64,000 nucleotides of DNA from Paracidovorax wautersii. GTDB lineage: Bacteria > Pseudomonadota > Gammaproteobacteria > Burkholderiales > Burkholderiaceae_C. The translations under genes and the position numbers were made by a program. The notes below the pieces were generated by a model. That model did not search any database, was not told the origin of the DNA, and saw only the letters and a list, made by a program, of their open reading frames with translations. Below are positions 8,631 through 17,653 of this stretch, in pieces. Positions within the stretch are counted from its first letter, which is position 1. The number at the start of each line of letters is the position of its first letter. Location: NCBI RefSeq assembly GCF_900113035.1, contig NZ_FONX01000001.1:186001-250000 (forward strand), written 5' to 3'.

Positions 8631-8681
8631 CGAGCAATGGCTCATATTCTTGCAGACATCGAGCCCATGCTCATGTTCTGG
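8631..8681. promoter_or_regulatory. Tandem operators for the TetR regulator
   Basis: Two similar 22-base units start at 8631 and 8660, 29 bases apart. Each contains GAGC-N4-GCTC followed by AT: GAGCAATGGCTCAT (8632-8645) and GAGCCCATGCTCAT (8661-8674), each then followed by TTCT within two bases. They lie between the TetR and MFS starts and upstream of the MFS ribosome-binding site. The dyads are visible; binding is inferred. Confidence 0.55.
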
Positions 8682-8690
8682 AGAGTCCCT

Positions 8691-9935
8691 ATGCCTCATC
8701 GCACCCCAGCGGCGGCCCCGCATGCGTCGCCTTCGCACACGCCGCCCGCCGTCAATGTCTTTCTCAAGCTGCTGCCGATCACGCTGGCGGTATTCATCGG
8801 TTTTCTCACCATCGGGCTGCCGCTGCCGGTCTTGCCGCTGCATCTGCACGATGCGCTGGGCATGGGCACGCTGGTGGTGGGCCTGGTGATCGGCACGCAG
8901 TTCGCCGCGGCGCTGCTCTCGCGCGCCTGGGCCGGCCATGTGGCCGACAGCCAGGGCGCCAAGCGGGCCGTGGTCATGGGGCTGCTGGCGGCCTCGGCCT
9001 CGGGCGTGGCCTATCTGGCGTCGCTCGGCTTCGTCGCCTCGCCCACGGCATCGGTGTGGGTGCTGCTGCTCGGGCGCGTGCTGCTGGGCTGCGGCGAAAG
9101 CCTGGTCGTCACCGGCGCCCTGAGCTGGGGCGTGGGGCTGGCCGGCCCGCAGAACGCGGGCAAGGTCATGGCCTGGGTCGGCATCGCCATGTACGGCGCC
9201 TACGCCGTCGGGGCACCGGCGGGGGTGGCCGTGAACGGCCGCTGGGGCTTCACCGGGATTGCGGTGGCGGCGGTGATCCTGCCGCTCGTGTCCCTGCTGC
9301 TGGTGGCCAGCGTGCGGGCCGTGGCGCCCACGGCTGCGCGGCGCACGCCGTTCTACAAGGTGCTGGGCCAGGTGTGGAGCGCGGGCCTGGGGCTGGCCTT
9401 GTCCAGCGTGGGCTTCGGCGTCATCACCGCCTTCATCGCGCTGCTGTTCGCCGAGCGCGGCTGGGGCAATGCATCGCTGGCGTTCACGGCCTTCGGCCTG
9501 GCCTTCATCGGCGCACGCCTCTTCTTCGGCCACCTGCCCGACAAGCTGGGCGGCGCGCGCGTGGCGCTGGTCTGCGTGCTGGTCGAGGCCGTGGGGCAGC
9601 TGCTGATCTGGGGCGCGGACACGGCGGCCGTGGCCTATGCGGGCGCGGCGCTCACCGGCTTCGGCTACTCGCTCGCCTTTCCGGGCTTCGGCGTGGAAGC
9701 GGTGCGGCGCGCGCCGCCGCAAAGCCGCGGCGCGGCGATGGGCGCCTATGTGGCCTTTCTGGACATATCCCTGGGCCTGACCGGGCCGGCCCTCGGCGCG
9801 GTGGCGGGCGCCTGGGGCCTGGGTTCGGTGTACCTGGTGGGCGCGCTGGCGGTGGCATCGTCGGTGCTGGTGGCGCTGCAGCTGCGGGCGCCGGCCCGCA
9901 AGGCCACCCATGCCCATGGAGCCCATCATGGTTGA
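8691..9935 (+). CDS. MFS transporter (YhhS/arabinose-efflux type)
   Basis: Twelve-helix MFS protein of 414 residues from ATG 8691, chosen because GGAGAG (8680-8685) precedes it at five bases and because upstream starts would run through the operator dyads. MFS features include SRAWAGHVADSQGAKRAVV (loop 2-3 motif) and FFGHLPDKLGGARVAL in the second half. The length and sequence style fit the YhhS-type efflux group. It is probably repressed by the divergent TetR gene and shares an operon with the following flavoreductase, overlapping it slightly. Substrate unknown. Confidence 0.9.
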   Translation: MPHRTPAAAPHASPSHTPPAVNVFLKLLPITLAVFIGFLTIGLPLPVLPLHLHDALGMGTLVVGLVIGTQFAAALLSRAWAGHVADSQGAKRAVVMGLLAASASGVAYLASLGFVASPTASVWVLLLGRVLLGCGESLVVTGALSWGVGLAGPQNAGKVMAWVGIAMYGAYAVGAPAGVAVNGRWGFTGIAVAAVILPLVSLLLVASVRAVAPTAARRTPFYKVLGQVWSAGLGLALSSVGFGVITAFIALLFAERGWGNASLAFTAFGLAFIGARLFFGHLPDKLGGARVALVCVLVEAVGQLLIWGADTAAVAYAGAALTGFGYSLAFPGFGVEAVRRAPPQSRGAAMGAYVAFLDISLGLTGPALGAVAGAWGLGSVYLVGALAVASSVLVALQLRAPARKATHAHGAHHG

Positions 9936-10671
9936 TACCGCCCTGAAGCCCCGCACGGTGCGTGCCACGGGCACGGTGCAAGCCGTCGAACGGGTCACAC
10001 CCCATATGCAGCGCATCACGCTGGGCGGCAGCGAGATCGCCGCTTTCCTGAACGCCGAGGGCGCCAGTGACGCGGCAGCCTGGGTCAAGGTGTTCCTGCC
10101 CTCCGGCGAGAGCCGCGCCTATACGCTGCGCCGCATCGACCACCGCCAGGGCACGCTCGACATCGACTTCGTGATGCACGGCGAAGGGGCGGATGCCGGC
10201 CCGGCCGCCACCTGGGCGGCCCAGGCCCGCACGGGGGAAACGCTCGCCATCGCCGGCCCTCGCAGCGGCGGCTTCCTGCTGCCAGGCGATGCCAGCTGGG
10301 TGCTGCTGGCCGGGGACGCCACCGCCCTGCCCGGCATCCAGAGCATCGCCAGCCGGCTGCCTGCGGGCATCAAGGCCAAGGCCTATCTGGAAGTGCCTTC
10401 GGACGAAGACCGGCAGCCCATCGACAGCCCGGCCGGGCTACGGCTGGAATGGATACATGGCCTGCGGGGGCAGCCGGGTGTGGGCCTCGCCAGGGCGCTG
10501 CTGCACCGCCCCTTGCCGCCCGGCCCCGGCTACGTGTGGCTGGCGGGCGAATCCGCCGCCGTCCGCACGCTGAAGCGGCACTACATCGAGGAGCGGCTGC
10601 TGCCGCGGCACAGCGTCAGCGCAAAGGGCTACTGGAAGGCGGGAGAGGCCGATCACCGGGACGCCGGATGA
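9928..10671 (+). CDS. Siderophore-interacting protein (ViuB-like NAD(P)H flavin reductase)
   Basis: FAD-dependent ferric-siderophore reductase family. The N-terminal FAD domain contains SRAYTLRRIDHRQGTLDIDFVMHG (the RxYT motif binds FAD), and the C-terminal SIP domain ends with YVWLAGESAAVRTLKRH and AKGYWKAGEADH. It would release iron from imported ferric siderophores in the cytoplasm. ATG 9928 has GGAG ten bases upstream; in-frame ATGs at 9910 and 9916 are alternatives. It overlaps the MFS stop by eight bases, so the transporter and reductase are made together. No Fur box was recognised here. Confidence 0.9.
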   Translation: MVDTALKPRTVRATGTVQAVERVTPHMQRITLGGSEIAAFLNAEGASDAAAWVKVFLPSGESRAYTLRRIDHRQGTLDIDFVMHGEGADAGPAATWAAQARTGETLAIAGPRSGGFLLPGDASWVLLAGDATALPGIQSIASRLPAGIKAKAYLEVPSDEDRQPIDSPAGLRLEWIHGLRGQPGVGLARALLHRPLPPGPGYVWLAGESAAVRTLKRHYIEERLLPRHSVSAKGYWKAGEADHRDAG

Positions 10672-10703
10672 TGGCCTCGCCAGCCCCCCTGCACGCTCCG
10701 TCG

Positions 10704-12020
10704 TCAGCGCTGCGCGGAGCGGCGATAGAGCCAGAGCGTGGCCGTGAGGCCGCAGGCCGCGGCGGCCGTCATCCACCAGCCCGGCGCGGCCTTGTCGCCC
10801 GACCATTCGATCAGGCCGGTGGCCACGGCCGGCGTGAAGCCGCCGAACAGCGCCGTCGCGAGGCTGTAGGCCAGCGAGAAGCCCACGGTGCGCACGTCCA
10901 CCGGCATGACCTCGGTCAGCGCCACCACCATGGCGCCGTTGTAGCTGGCGTAGAGGAAGGAGAGCCACAGCTCCACCTCCAGCATGCGGCCGAAGCCCGG
11001 CGAGGCCACCAGCCACTTCAGCGCCGGGTAGGCGGTGAAGACGGTCAGCACGGTGAAGACGACCAGCAGCGGCTTGCGGCCCACGCGGTCGGAGAGCGCG
11101 CCCATCACCGGCAGCCAGAAGAAGTTGGACACCGCCACGCAGAGCGTGACGACCAGCGCGTCGGTGGTGCTCAGGTGCAGCACGCTCTTGCCGAAGGTGG
11201 GCGCGTACACGGTGATGAGGTAGAACGACACGGTGGTCATCGCCACCATCATCATTCCGGCGATCACCAGCCCCCAGTTGGCGAGGATGGAGCGGAAGAT
11301 CTCGCGCGTGGAGGGGCGGTGCTTGCGGGCCTTGAACTCCTCGGTCTCCTGCAGCGAGCGGCGGATGACGAACAGCACCGGCACGATCAGGCAGCCCACG
11401 AAGAACGGCACGCGCCAGTAGAAGTCGGCGATCTCCTGCGGCATGAAGGTCACGTTGAGCCAGTAGCCCAGCGCCGCAGCGACGACGATCGCCACCTGCT
11501 GGCTGGCCGACTGCCAGCTCACGTAGAAGCCCTTGTGGCCGGGCGTGGCCATTTCGGACAGATAGACCGACACCCCGCCCAGCTCCACGCCGGCCGAGAA
11601 CCCCTGCAGCAGCCGGCCCACCAGCACCAGCAGCGGCGCAGCCAGGCCGATGGTGGCGTGGCCGGGCACGCAGGCGATGAGCAGCGTGCCCATCGCCATC
11701 AGCGCCAGCGTGACGATCAGGCCCTTGCGGCGCCCCACCCGGTCCACATAGGCGCCCAGGAAGATCGCGCCCAGCGGCCGCATCAGAAAGCCCGCGCCGA
11801 AGGTCATGAAGGTGAGCATCAGCGACGCGAACTCGTCGCCCGAGGGGAAGAACGCCTTGGCGATCTGCGTGGCGTAGAAGCCGAACAGAAAGAAGTCGAA
11901 CATTTCCATGAAGTTGCCGCCCGTCACGCGCAGCACGGTGGCCGCCTTGGACGAGGACGCGGCGGAATGGGCGGCTTCGCTGGCGGAAGCTGCCGTGGAC
12001 AGGGATGGGGAGGAAGACAT
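10704..12020 (-). CDS. MFS transporter of the metabolite:proton symporter (MHS) type
   Basis: Carrier of 438 residues starting at ATG 12020. MHS-family traits: [22 protein letters not shown] at the first helix, [21 protein letters not shown] in the 2-3 loop, and [20 protein letters not shown] in helix 4-5. It resembles citrate, tricarballylate or dicarboxylate proton symporters (CitA/TcuC type). No catabolic genes are adjacent, so the substrate cannot be fixed. A 161-base gap separates it from mntH upstream, and it probably has its own promoter. Confidence 0.9.
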   Translation of the reverse strand: MSSSPSLSTAASASEAAHSAASSSKAATVLRVTGGNFMEMFDFFLFGFYATQIAKAFFPSGDEFASLMLTFMTFGAGFLMRPLGAIFLGAYVDRVGRRKGLIVTLALMAMGTLLIACVPGHATIGLAAPLLVLVGRLLQGFSAGVELGGVSVYLSEMATPGHKGFYVSWQSASQQVAIVVAAALGYWLNVTFMPQEIADFYWRVPFFVGCLIVPVLFVIRRSLQETEEFKARKHRPSTREIFRSILANWGLVIAGMMMVAMTTVSFYLITVYAPTFGKSVLHLSTTDALVVTLCVAVSNFFWLPVMGALSDRVGRKPLLVVFTVLTVFTAYPALKWLVASPGFGRMLEVELWLSFLYASYNGAMVVALTEVMPVDVRTVGFSLAYSLATALFGGFTPAVATGLIEWSGDKAAPGWWMTAAAACGLTATLWLYRRSAQR

Positions 12021-12181
12021 CGGGGGAAGAACCGCCAAGGCAAGATGATCCGAACTGCCCTGCGCGTTCCGAAGTGAAGAGAACAGAATTAAAGCGCAGG
12101 TTGAGGCCCCGGTGTGACGTGCCATGGCATCGGCCTGCAATTTTCCGGCGCCCGCCCGCCCCGGCCCTGCGCCATGCCGGC

Positions 12182-13504
12182 TCAGCCGGACAGCACCGAA
12201 CTCACCAGCCAGACGTTGACCACCGTGATCACGGCGAACAGCGCCCAGGCCAGCACCCGCACCAGCCGCCCGCTGGCGAAGTCGCCCATCAGGGCGCGAT
12301 CTTCGGTGAACCGCAGCAGCGGCCACATCGCGAAGGGCAGCTGGAAGCTCAGCACCACCTGGCTGAGCACCAGCATCTTGCCGACGCCGTCGTCCCCCAG
12401 CCACCACACGCCCAGCAACGCCGGCACCAGGGCCAGCACGCGGGTGATCAGGCGCCGCTGCCAGCACGGAATCTTGAGGTTGAGAAAGCCCTCCATCACC
12501 ACCTGCCCGGCGATGGTGCCGGTGAAGGTGGAGCTCTGGCCCGAGGCCAGCAGCGCGATGCCGAAGAGCGCCGCAGCCAGCGCGCTGCCCACCAGCGGCT
12601 CGATGAGCTGGTAGGCATCGGCGATGTCGGCCACGTCCTGCCGGCCATGGCCGTGGAAAGCGCTGGCCGCCAGCACCATGATGGCCGCGTTGACCAGCAG
12701 CGCGAGCGACAGCGAGATCACCGCATCCAGCGTGCAGAAGCGGATGGCTTCGCGCCGGCCGGCATCGCCGCCCGGCACCTTGCGGGTCTGCACGATGGAC
12801 GAATGCAGGTAGAGGTTGTGCGGCATGACCGTGGCACCCACGATGCCGATGGCCAGATACAGCGCGCCGGGCTGCTGCAACCGCTCCAGGCTGGGCACGA
12901 AGCCCATCGCCACCTCGGGCCACACGGGCTGCGAGAAGAACAGCTCCACCGCGAAGCAGCCGGCGATGGTGGCGACCAGCGCGAGCACGATGGCCTCCAC
13001 GCGCCGGAAGCCCGCGCCCTGCAGGCCCAGCACCAGCAGCGTGTCGAAGGCCGTGATGCCGATGCCCACGGGGATCGACACGCCGAAGAGCAGGTGCAGC
13101 GCCAGCGCGCCGCCCAGCACCTCGGCCAGGTCGCAAGCGATGATGGCCAGCTCGGCCCCCGCCCAGAGAAAGCGGTTCACCGCGGGCGAATAGCGCTCGC
13201 GGCACAGCTGGGCTAGGTCCTTGTGCGCGACCAGCCCCAGGCGCACGCACAGCGTCTGCAGCAGCATGGCAGCGAGGCTGGCCAGCAGCACGACGAAGAG
13301 CAGCCCGTAGCCGAAGCGCGAACCGGCTTCGATGTCGGTCGCCCAGTTGCCCGGGTCCATGTAGCCCACGGAAACGAGCAGGCCCGGGCCGGCGTAGCGC
13401 AGCAGCTTGCGGTGCAGCGGCAGGCCGGGGTCGATGGTCACGCTGCCGGTGACTTCGGAAGGGCAAAAGGGAGCGGTGGCGGTACGGGGCAGGCGGAAGA
13501 ACAT
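12182..13504 (-). CDS. mntH: Nramp divalent metal transporter MntH
   Basis: Nramp protein of 440 residues that imports manganese or iron with protons across the inner membrane. The helix-1 metal motif DPGNWATD follows VGYMDPGN near residue 45, and the helix-6 motif [10 protein letters not shown] is intact, as required for Mn/Fe transport. Eleven hydrophobic segments are apparent. ATG 13504 is chosen; upstream residues are not membrane-like. A small inverted repeat TGCCT-N6-AGGCA overlaps the start codon and might take part in control. No clear MntR or Fur box was found. Confidence 0.95.
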   Translation of the reverse strand: MFFRLPRTATAPFCPSEVTGSVTIDPGLPLHRKLLRYAGPGLLVSVGYMDPGNWATDIEAGSRFGYGLLFVVLLASLAAMLLQTLCVRLGLVAHKDLAQLCRERYSPAVNRFLWAGAELAIIACDLAEVLGGALALHLLFGVSIPVGIGITAFDTLLVLGLQGAGFRRVEAIVLALVATIAGCFAVELFFSQPVWPEVAMGFVPSLERLQQPGALYLAIGIVGATVMPHNLYLHSSIVQTRKVPGGDAGRREAIRFCTLDAVISLSLALLVNAAIMVLAASAFHGHGRQDVADIADAYQLIEPLVGSALAAALFGIALLASGQSSTFTGTIAGQVVMEGFLNLKIPCWQRRLITRVLALVPALLGVWWLGDDGVGKMLVLSQVVLSFQLPFAMWPLLRFTEDRALMGDFASGRLVRVLAWALFAVITVVNVWLVSSVLSG

Positions 13505-13519
13505 GCCTGATGATAGGCA
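13504..13519. promoter_or_regulatory. Inverted repeat at the mntH start codon
   Basis: TGCCTGATGATAGGCA has 5-base arms (TGCCT, AGGCA) around six bases and overlaps the mntH start. It could be an operator or a leader hairpin; the evidence is only symmetry and position. Confidence 0.25.
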
Positions 13520-13651
13520 CGCCTCCCGCGCCCGAAACGCTGCGCGGGGCTGCCGATTCTTATGTGCGCAATAGGCACGGCGCGCTTGACAGCGCCGGGC
13601 GATCAGCCAGCCGGCAGGGGCGTTGCGCAAGCCCCCTGCCCGGCCCCGCCG

Positions 13652-15043
13652 TCAGACGGGAACGGCGACCAGGTCGTGCCCCTGGGTGCCCACCACGCGT
13701 GCCCGCGTGAATTCGCCCACCTTCAGCTGCTTGCTGATCTTCTCGGGCGGCAGCAGATGCACCACGCCGTCGATCTCGGGCGCGTCGGCATAGCTGCGGC
13801 CCCGGCCGCCCTTGCGGCCCAGGGCGGGAGCGTGGTCCACCAGCACCTGCATGGTGGCGCCCACGCGGCGCTGCAGGCGGGCGATGGAGACTTCTTCGGC
13901 CACGGCCATGAAGCGCGCGCGGCGCTCCTCGCGCACTTCCATGGGCAGCATGCCGGGCAGCTCGTTGGCGGCGGCGCCATTGACGTCGCTGTAGGCGAAG
14001 CAGCCGGCACGGTCGATCTGCGCCTCGCGCACGAAGTCCAGCAGGTGCTGGAATTCTTCCTCCGTCTCGCCGGGAAAGCCGGCGATGAAGGTGCTCCGGA
14101 TGACCAGTTCCGGGCAGGCCTCGCGCCAGCGCTGGATGCGCTCCAGGTTGCGCTCGCCGCTGGCCGGGCGCTTCATGCGCTTGAGCACGTCGGGGTGGCT
14201 GTGCTGCAGCGGCACGTCCAGGTACGGCAGCACCTTGCCGGTGGCCATGAGCGGGACCACCTCGTCCACGCTCGGGTAGGGATAGACGTAGTGCAGCCGC
14301 ACCCAGGCGCCGTAGGGCTCGGCGATCTCGCCCAGCGTCTGCACCAGCTCCAGCATGCGCGTCTTGACGGGCTTGCCGTCCCAGAAGCCGGTGCGGTACT
14401 TCACATCGACGCCGTAGGCGGACGTGTCCTGGCTGATGACCAGCAGCTCCTTGACGCCGCCTTCGAACAGGGCCTTGGCTTCCTTCAGCACGTCGCCCAC
14501 AGGGCGCGAGACCAGGTCGCCACGCATCGAGGGGATGATGCAGAAGGTGCAGCGGTGGTTGCAGCCCTCGCTGATCTTCAGATACGCATAGTGCTTGGGC
14601 GTGAGCTTGACGCCCGCCACGCCGAAGCCGCCGGGCACCAGGTCGATGAACGGGTCGTGCGGCTTGGGCAGGTTCAGGTGGACGGCGTCCATCACCTCCT
14701 GCGTGGCATGCGGGCCGGTGACGGCGAGCACGCTGGGATGCATCTCGCGCACCAGGTTGCCGCCGCCCTCGCCCGAGCGCGCGCCCAGGCAGCCGGTGAC
14801 GATCACCTTGCCGTTCTCGGCCAGCGCCTCGCCGATGGTGTCCAGGCTTTCCCGGACGGCATCGTCGATGAAGCCGCAGGTGTTGACGATGACGAGGTCG
14901 GCACCCTCGAAGGTCTTGGAGGTTTCGTAGCCCTCGGCGCTCAGTTGCGTGAGGATGAGTTCGGAATCGGTCAGGGCCTTGGGGCAGCCCAGGCTGACGA
15001 ACCCGACTTTGGGTGTTTTCGTGGGGGAGAGTACTTCGCTCAT
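13652..15043 (-). CDS. rimO: Ribosomal protein S12 methylthiotransferase RimO
   Basis: Radical-SAM methylthiotransferase of 463 residues that adds a methylthio group to the conserved aspartate of ribosomal protein S12. The N-terminal domain has the three cluster cysteines ([21 protein letters not shown]). The radical-SAM motif is [17 protein letters not shown], and a TRAM domain ends the protein. ATG 15043 (MSEVLSPTK) is preferred to the longer reading. It lies 67 bases downstream of phaR in the same direction. Confidence 0.97.
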   Translation of the reverse strand: MSEVLSPTKTPKVGFVSLGCPKALTDSELILTQLSAEGYETSKTFEGADLVIVNTCGFIDDAVRESLDTIGEALAENGKVIVTGCLGARSGEGGGNLVREMHPSVLAVTGPHATQEVMDAVHLNLPKPHDPFIDLVPGGFGVAGVKLTPKHYAYLKISEGCNHRCTFCIIPSMRGDLVSRPVGDVLKEAKALFEGGVKELLVISQDTSAYGVDVKYRTGFWDGKPVKTRMLELVQTLGEIAEPYGAWVRLHYVYPYPSVDEVVPLMATGKVLPYLDVPLQHSHPDVLKRMKRPASGERNLERIQRWREACPELVIRSTFIAGFPGETEEEFQHLLDFVREAQIDRAGCFAYSDVNGAAANELPGMLPMEVREERRARFMAVAEEVSIARLQRRVGATMQVLVDHAPALGRKGGRGRSYADAPEIDGVVHLLPPEKISKQLKVGEFTRARVVGTQGHDLVAVPV

Positions 15044-15110
15044 CCCGCTATTGTCCCAGTTCTGCCCGCAGCAGGGCTGCGGGACGTGCCGGGCCACGCG
15101 CCAGGCACGC

Positions 15111-15650
15111 TCAGCGCTTGATGCCGAAGGCCCCCAGCATCTGTTCGGTCTGCTTCTGCATCTGTTCCTGGACCTGCGCGAAGACGGCCTGGGACTGCTC
15201 CACGTAGGTGCCCATCATGCCCTTGAGCATGGGCGACTGCAGGTGCATGTATTTGCTCCACATCTCGGGCGTCATGGCCTGGGACTGCTCGGTCATGCGG
15301 GCCTGGATCTCGGTGAACGCCTGCACGTTCTTTTCGAGGTAGGCGCCCATGAAGCCCTGCATGGCGTGGCCGTAGAACCGGATGATGTTGGCGAGGACCG
15401 CCTCGGTGAACATCGGGGCGCCGCCGGCTTCCTCTTCCAGGATGATCTGCAGCAGGATGCTGCGCGTGAGGTCGTCGCCGGTCTTGGCGTCGCGCACCGA
15501 GACCGACTCGCCGTCCATCACCAGCTGCTTGACCTCGGCCAGCGTGATGTAGGTGGAGGTAGAGGTGTCGTAGAGCCGGCGGTTCGGGTACTTCTTGATC
15601 ACGCGCTGTGCGGTGGAGGCCTCGGGGGCGGAATGGGATTCTTCTTGCAC
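15111..15650 (-). CDS. phaR: Polyhydroxyalkanoate synthesis repressor PhaR
   Basis: PhaR of 179 residues. The DNA/PHB-binding N-terminal domain is recognisable ([21 protein letters not shown], residues 15-35), followed by the PHB accumulation regulatory domain ([20 protein letters not shown]). It represses phasin and other PHA genes until it is titrated by growing polymer granules. The start is GTG at 15650 with GAGGAG eight bases upstream. A phasin gene with two matching putative boxes lies at 58.7 kb. Probably cotranscribed with rimO. Confidence 0.95.
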   Translation of the reverse strand: MQEESHSAPEASTAQRVIKKYPNRRLYDTSTSTYITLAEVKQLVMDGESVSVRDAKTGDDLTRSILLQIILEEEAGGAPMFTEAVLANIIRFYGHAMQGFMGAYLEKNVQAFTEIQARMTEQSQAMTPEMWSKYMHLQSPMLKGMMGTYVEQSQAVFAQVQEQMQKQTEQMLGAFGIKR

Positions 15651-16037
15651 AGCTGGGGCTCCTCGGGCGTGTCGCCCGTCTTGGTTTCTCTTCGATCGAT
15701 TCTAGGGAGTGCCCACTACTCCGCCGCGCAGGAATACCCTGAAACCCTCGAAAGCGCACCATTCAGGCGGCCAGCTACAGAAACATTCTTAAGAAAGTCA
15801 CAGACTGTCTCATCTCGTTACGCCCCATCAACTTTCCCTGACCCCTTTGTAAGACGGTTCCCACAGAGCCTGGCGGTCGCCGCCCTGAGACTCGTTAGCA
15901 GTCGCTCACACGACTTTGCAATTTCTGACTTTCCACGGAAACACCTCACGGCATGCTGGCCAAACGCTCGCATGCCCACCCGCCGACCAGGCGCGCCCTC
16001 AGCGAACCCAGCCGTCGGCTCTACGAATGCGAACACC
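15651..16037. other. Intergenic region upstream of phaR and of the small unknown gene
   Basis: About 390 bases with lower G+C than the surroundings. It holds the phaR Shine-Dalgarno (15659-15664) next to a small hairpin (CGGGCG-N4-CGCCCG on the minus strand). I see no confident promoter, RNA gene or repeat, and no TGCTGC/GCAA box like those at the phasin gene. An in-frame ATG at 15972 could extend the next gene by 22 residues. Confidence 0.5.
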
Positions 16038-16487
16038 ATGGGAAACTATCCACAGAGAACTCGGCAGCAGAAGGGGCTACTCCAGCAATTCACCCCGCTC
16101 GATCTCTCGCCTACCTGGGATGGTGGCGAGGTCATCAAGGTGCGGGGCGTGCGCGTCATCGCCCTCTCGGGGCAGGCCACCTATTCGGACCGGGACTACG
16201 TGCTGCGCCAGGCCGTGGGCTGCATCGAGGTGATCGGCAACCGCGTGGCCACGCGCGCCACCGTGCTGCTGATCGGCTTCACGCTGGCCTCCGACCTGCC
16301 CGCCGCGACCTTCCACATGAGCGAGGACGAGGCCGTCGGCACGATGACGCTGCCGGCCAGTTGCCTGAGCGCCTACATCCTGATGGCCAACAGCCCGGCC
16401 GCCTACTTCCGCATGGGCGGCGACGGCTCGCTCAACGCGCTGGCGACCGACGCCTCGTCGCTGCGCGTGCAGACCACCACGGCCTGA
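16038..16487 (+). CDS. Hypothetical protein, not recognised
   Basis: Possible protein of 149 residues (171 from ATG 15972). I do not recognise a family. It starts MGNYPQRTRQQKGLLQQF, continues with VIKVRGVRVIALSGQATYSD, a hydrophobic ATVLLIGFTLASDLPA stretch and a C-terminus rich in Ala, Met, Ser and Thr. There is no clear signal peptide or membrane helix and no good Shine-Dalgarno. Supporting reality are its third-position G/C bias, the strong terminator directly downstream and the lack of any other gene here. It stands alone between phaR and the aldarate island. Function unknown. Confidence 0.6.
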   Translation: MGNYPQRTRQQKGLLQQFTPLDLSPTWDGGEVIKVRGVRVIALSGQATYSDRDYVLRQAVGCIEVIGNRVATRATVLLIGFTLASDLPAATFHMSEDEAVGTMTLPASCLSAYILMANSPAAYFRMGGDGSLNALATDASSLRVQTTTA

Positions 16488-16524
16488 GCGCCCCCCCCCG
16501 GGGCGCGCCGCGCCCACCAACGAC

Positions 16525-16551
16525 AAGGCCCCGTCCGACGGGGCCTTTTTT
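16525..16551 (+). terminator. Intrinsic terminator after the unknown gene
   Basis: AAGGCCCCGTC and GACGGGGCCTT pair around a minimal loop and run into TTTTTT. A run of nine C lies 26 bases upstream (16491-16499). Confidence 0.85.
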
Positions 16552-16585
16552 CATGCAATGGCGGCGCGCGTGGGGCGCCGCCCCG

Positions 16586-17578
16586 TCACTCCGCCTTGAT
16601 GTTCGCCGCCTTGATGACCTGCGCCCACTTGTCCACCTCGGCCTTCTGGAAGGCCGCGATCTGCGCGGTGGTCATGTCGGCCGGTTCCATGCCGAAGCTC
16701 CTGAGCCGCGCCTGCATCTCGGGCTGGGCGAGGATCTTGCGGATCTCGTCGTGCAGTCGCGTGACGATGGGCGCGGGCGTGCCCGCGGGCACGAAGATCG
16801 CCTGCCAGGACACGACCTCGAAATCCTGCAGCCCGGGCACGCCGGATTCGGCGACCGTGGGCACGTCGGGCAGGGAAGCGAGCCGCTTGGCCGAGGTGAC
16901 GGCGATGGCACGCAGCTTGCCGCTCTGGATGTGCGGGGCCGCGACCACGGTGGTGTCGAACATCATGTCCACCTGCCCGCCGATCACGTCCTGGATGGCC
17001 GGGCCGCTGCCCTTGTAGGGCACATGGGTGAAGCGGATGCCGGCCTTGTAGCCCATCAGCTCCAGCGCCAGATGCTGCGAGGTGCCGGTGCCGGCCGAAG
17101 CCGATGACAGCCCGCCCTGCCGCGCCTTGGCGGCGTTCAGCACGTCCTGCAGCGTCTTGTAGGGACTGCTGGCGGCCACCACCAGCACCACGGGGTTGGT
17201 GCCGATCAGCGTGACCGGGGCGAACGACTTGATGGGGTCGTAGCCCAGCTTGGGGTAGAGGCTCACGTTGATGGCGTGCGAGCTGATGGTGCCGCCCAGC
17301 AGCGTGTAGCCATCGGGCGCGGCGCGCGCGGCGATCTCCGAGCCCACGCTGCCCCCGGCCCCGCCCTTGTTGTCCACCACCACGGTCGTGCCCAGGGCCG
17401 TGCCCAGCCGCTGGGCGATGAGCCGGCCCAGCGTATCGGTGGTGCCGCCCGCGGCGAACGGCACCAGGTAGGTGATGGCCTTGCCCGTGGGCCACTGGCC
17501 CTGCGCGGCGGCGGGCAGCCCCCACGATGCGCCCATGGCGGCCAGCACGGCGGTGGCGAGAAGCGATCTGCGTTGCAT
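16586..17578 (-). CDS. Bug/TctC-family periplasmic solute-binding protein
   Basis: Bug protein of 330 residues with a 26-residue signal peptide (MQRRSLLATAVLAAMG, cleavage near AAAQ). Family motifs are VPFAAGGTTDTLGRLIAQRL, GGAGGSVGSEIAA and PYKGSGPAIQDVIGGQVDMMF. It is the last gene of a leftward run with a TRAP transporter, a lactonase and uronate dehydrogenase, 75 bases after dctM, so it may bind a sugar acid. No TctAB partners are present. Confidence 0.93.
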   Translation of the reverse strand: MQRRSLLATAVLAAMGASWGLPAAAQGQWPTGKAITYLVPFAAGGTTDTLGRLIAQRLGTALGTTVVVDNKGGAGGSVGSEIAARAAPDGYTLLGGTISSHAINVSLYPKLGYDPIKSFAPVTLIGTNPVVLVVAASSPYKTLQDVLNAAKARQGGLSSASAGTGTSQHLALELMGYKAGIRFTHVPYKGSGPAIQDVIGGQVDMMFDTTVVAAPHIQSGKLRAIAVTSAKRLASLPDVPTVAESGVPGLQDFEVVSWQAIFVPAGTPAPIVTRLHDEIRKILAQPEMQARLRSFGMEPADMTTAQIAAFQKAEVDKWAQVIKAANIKAE

Positions 17579-17653
17579 GGTGGTCGTGTCTCCTGCGGTT
17601 GTCGTTGGTGTCTGCCGGCTGCCCGTGCCCGCCGGCTGGCTGGCGCTTGCCCC

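Noticed and set aside
13505-13651. Manganese riboswitch or MntR box before mntH.
   Set aside because: No yybP-ykoY type structure or recognised MntR palindrome was visible; only a weak 5-base inverted repeat at the start codon.
16046-16054. CTATCCACA, one base from a DnaA box (TTATCCACA), as a possible origin.
   Set aside because: Only a single site was noticed; no cluster, A+T-rich unwinding region or dnaA/dnaN nearby.
16491-16499. Nine-C run considered as a phase-variable switch.
   Set aside because: It lies after the stop of the unknown gene and before its terminator, not in a promoter or coding frame.
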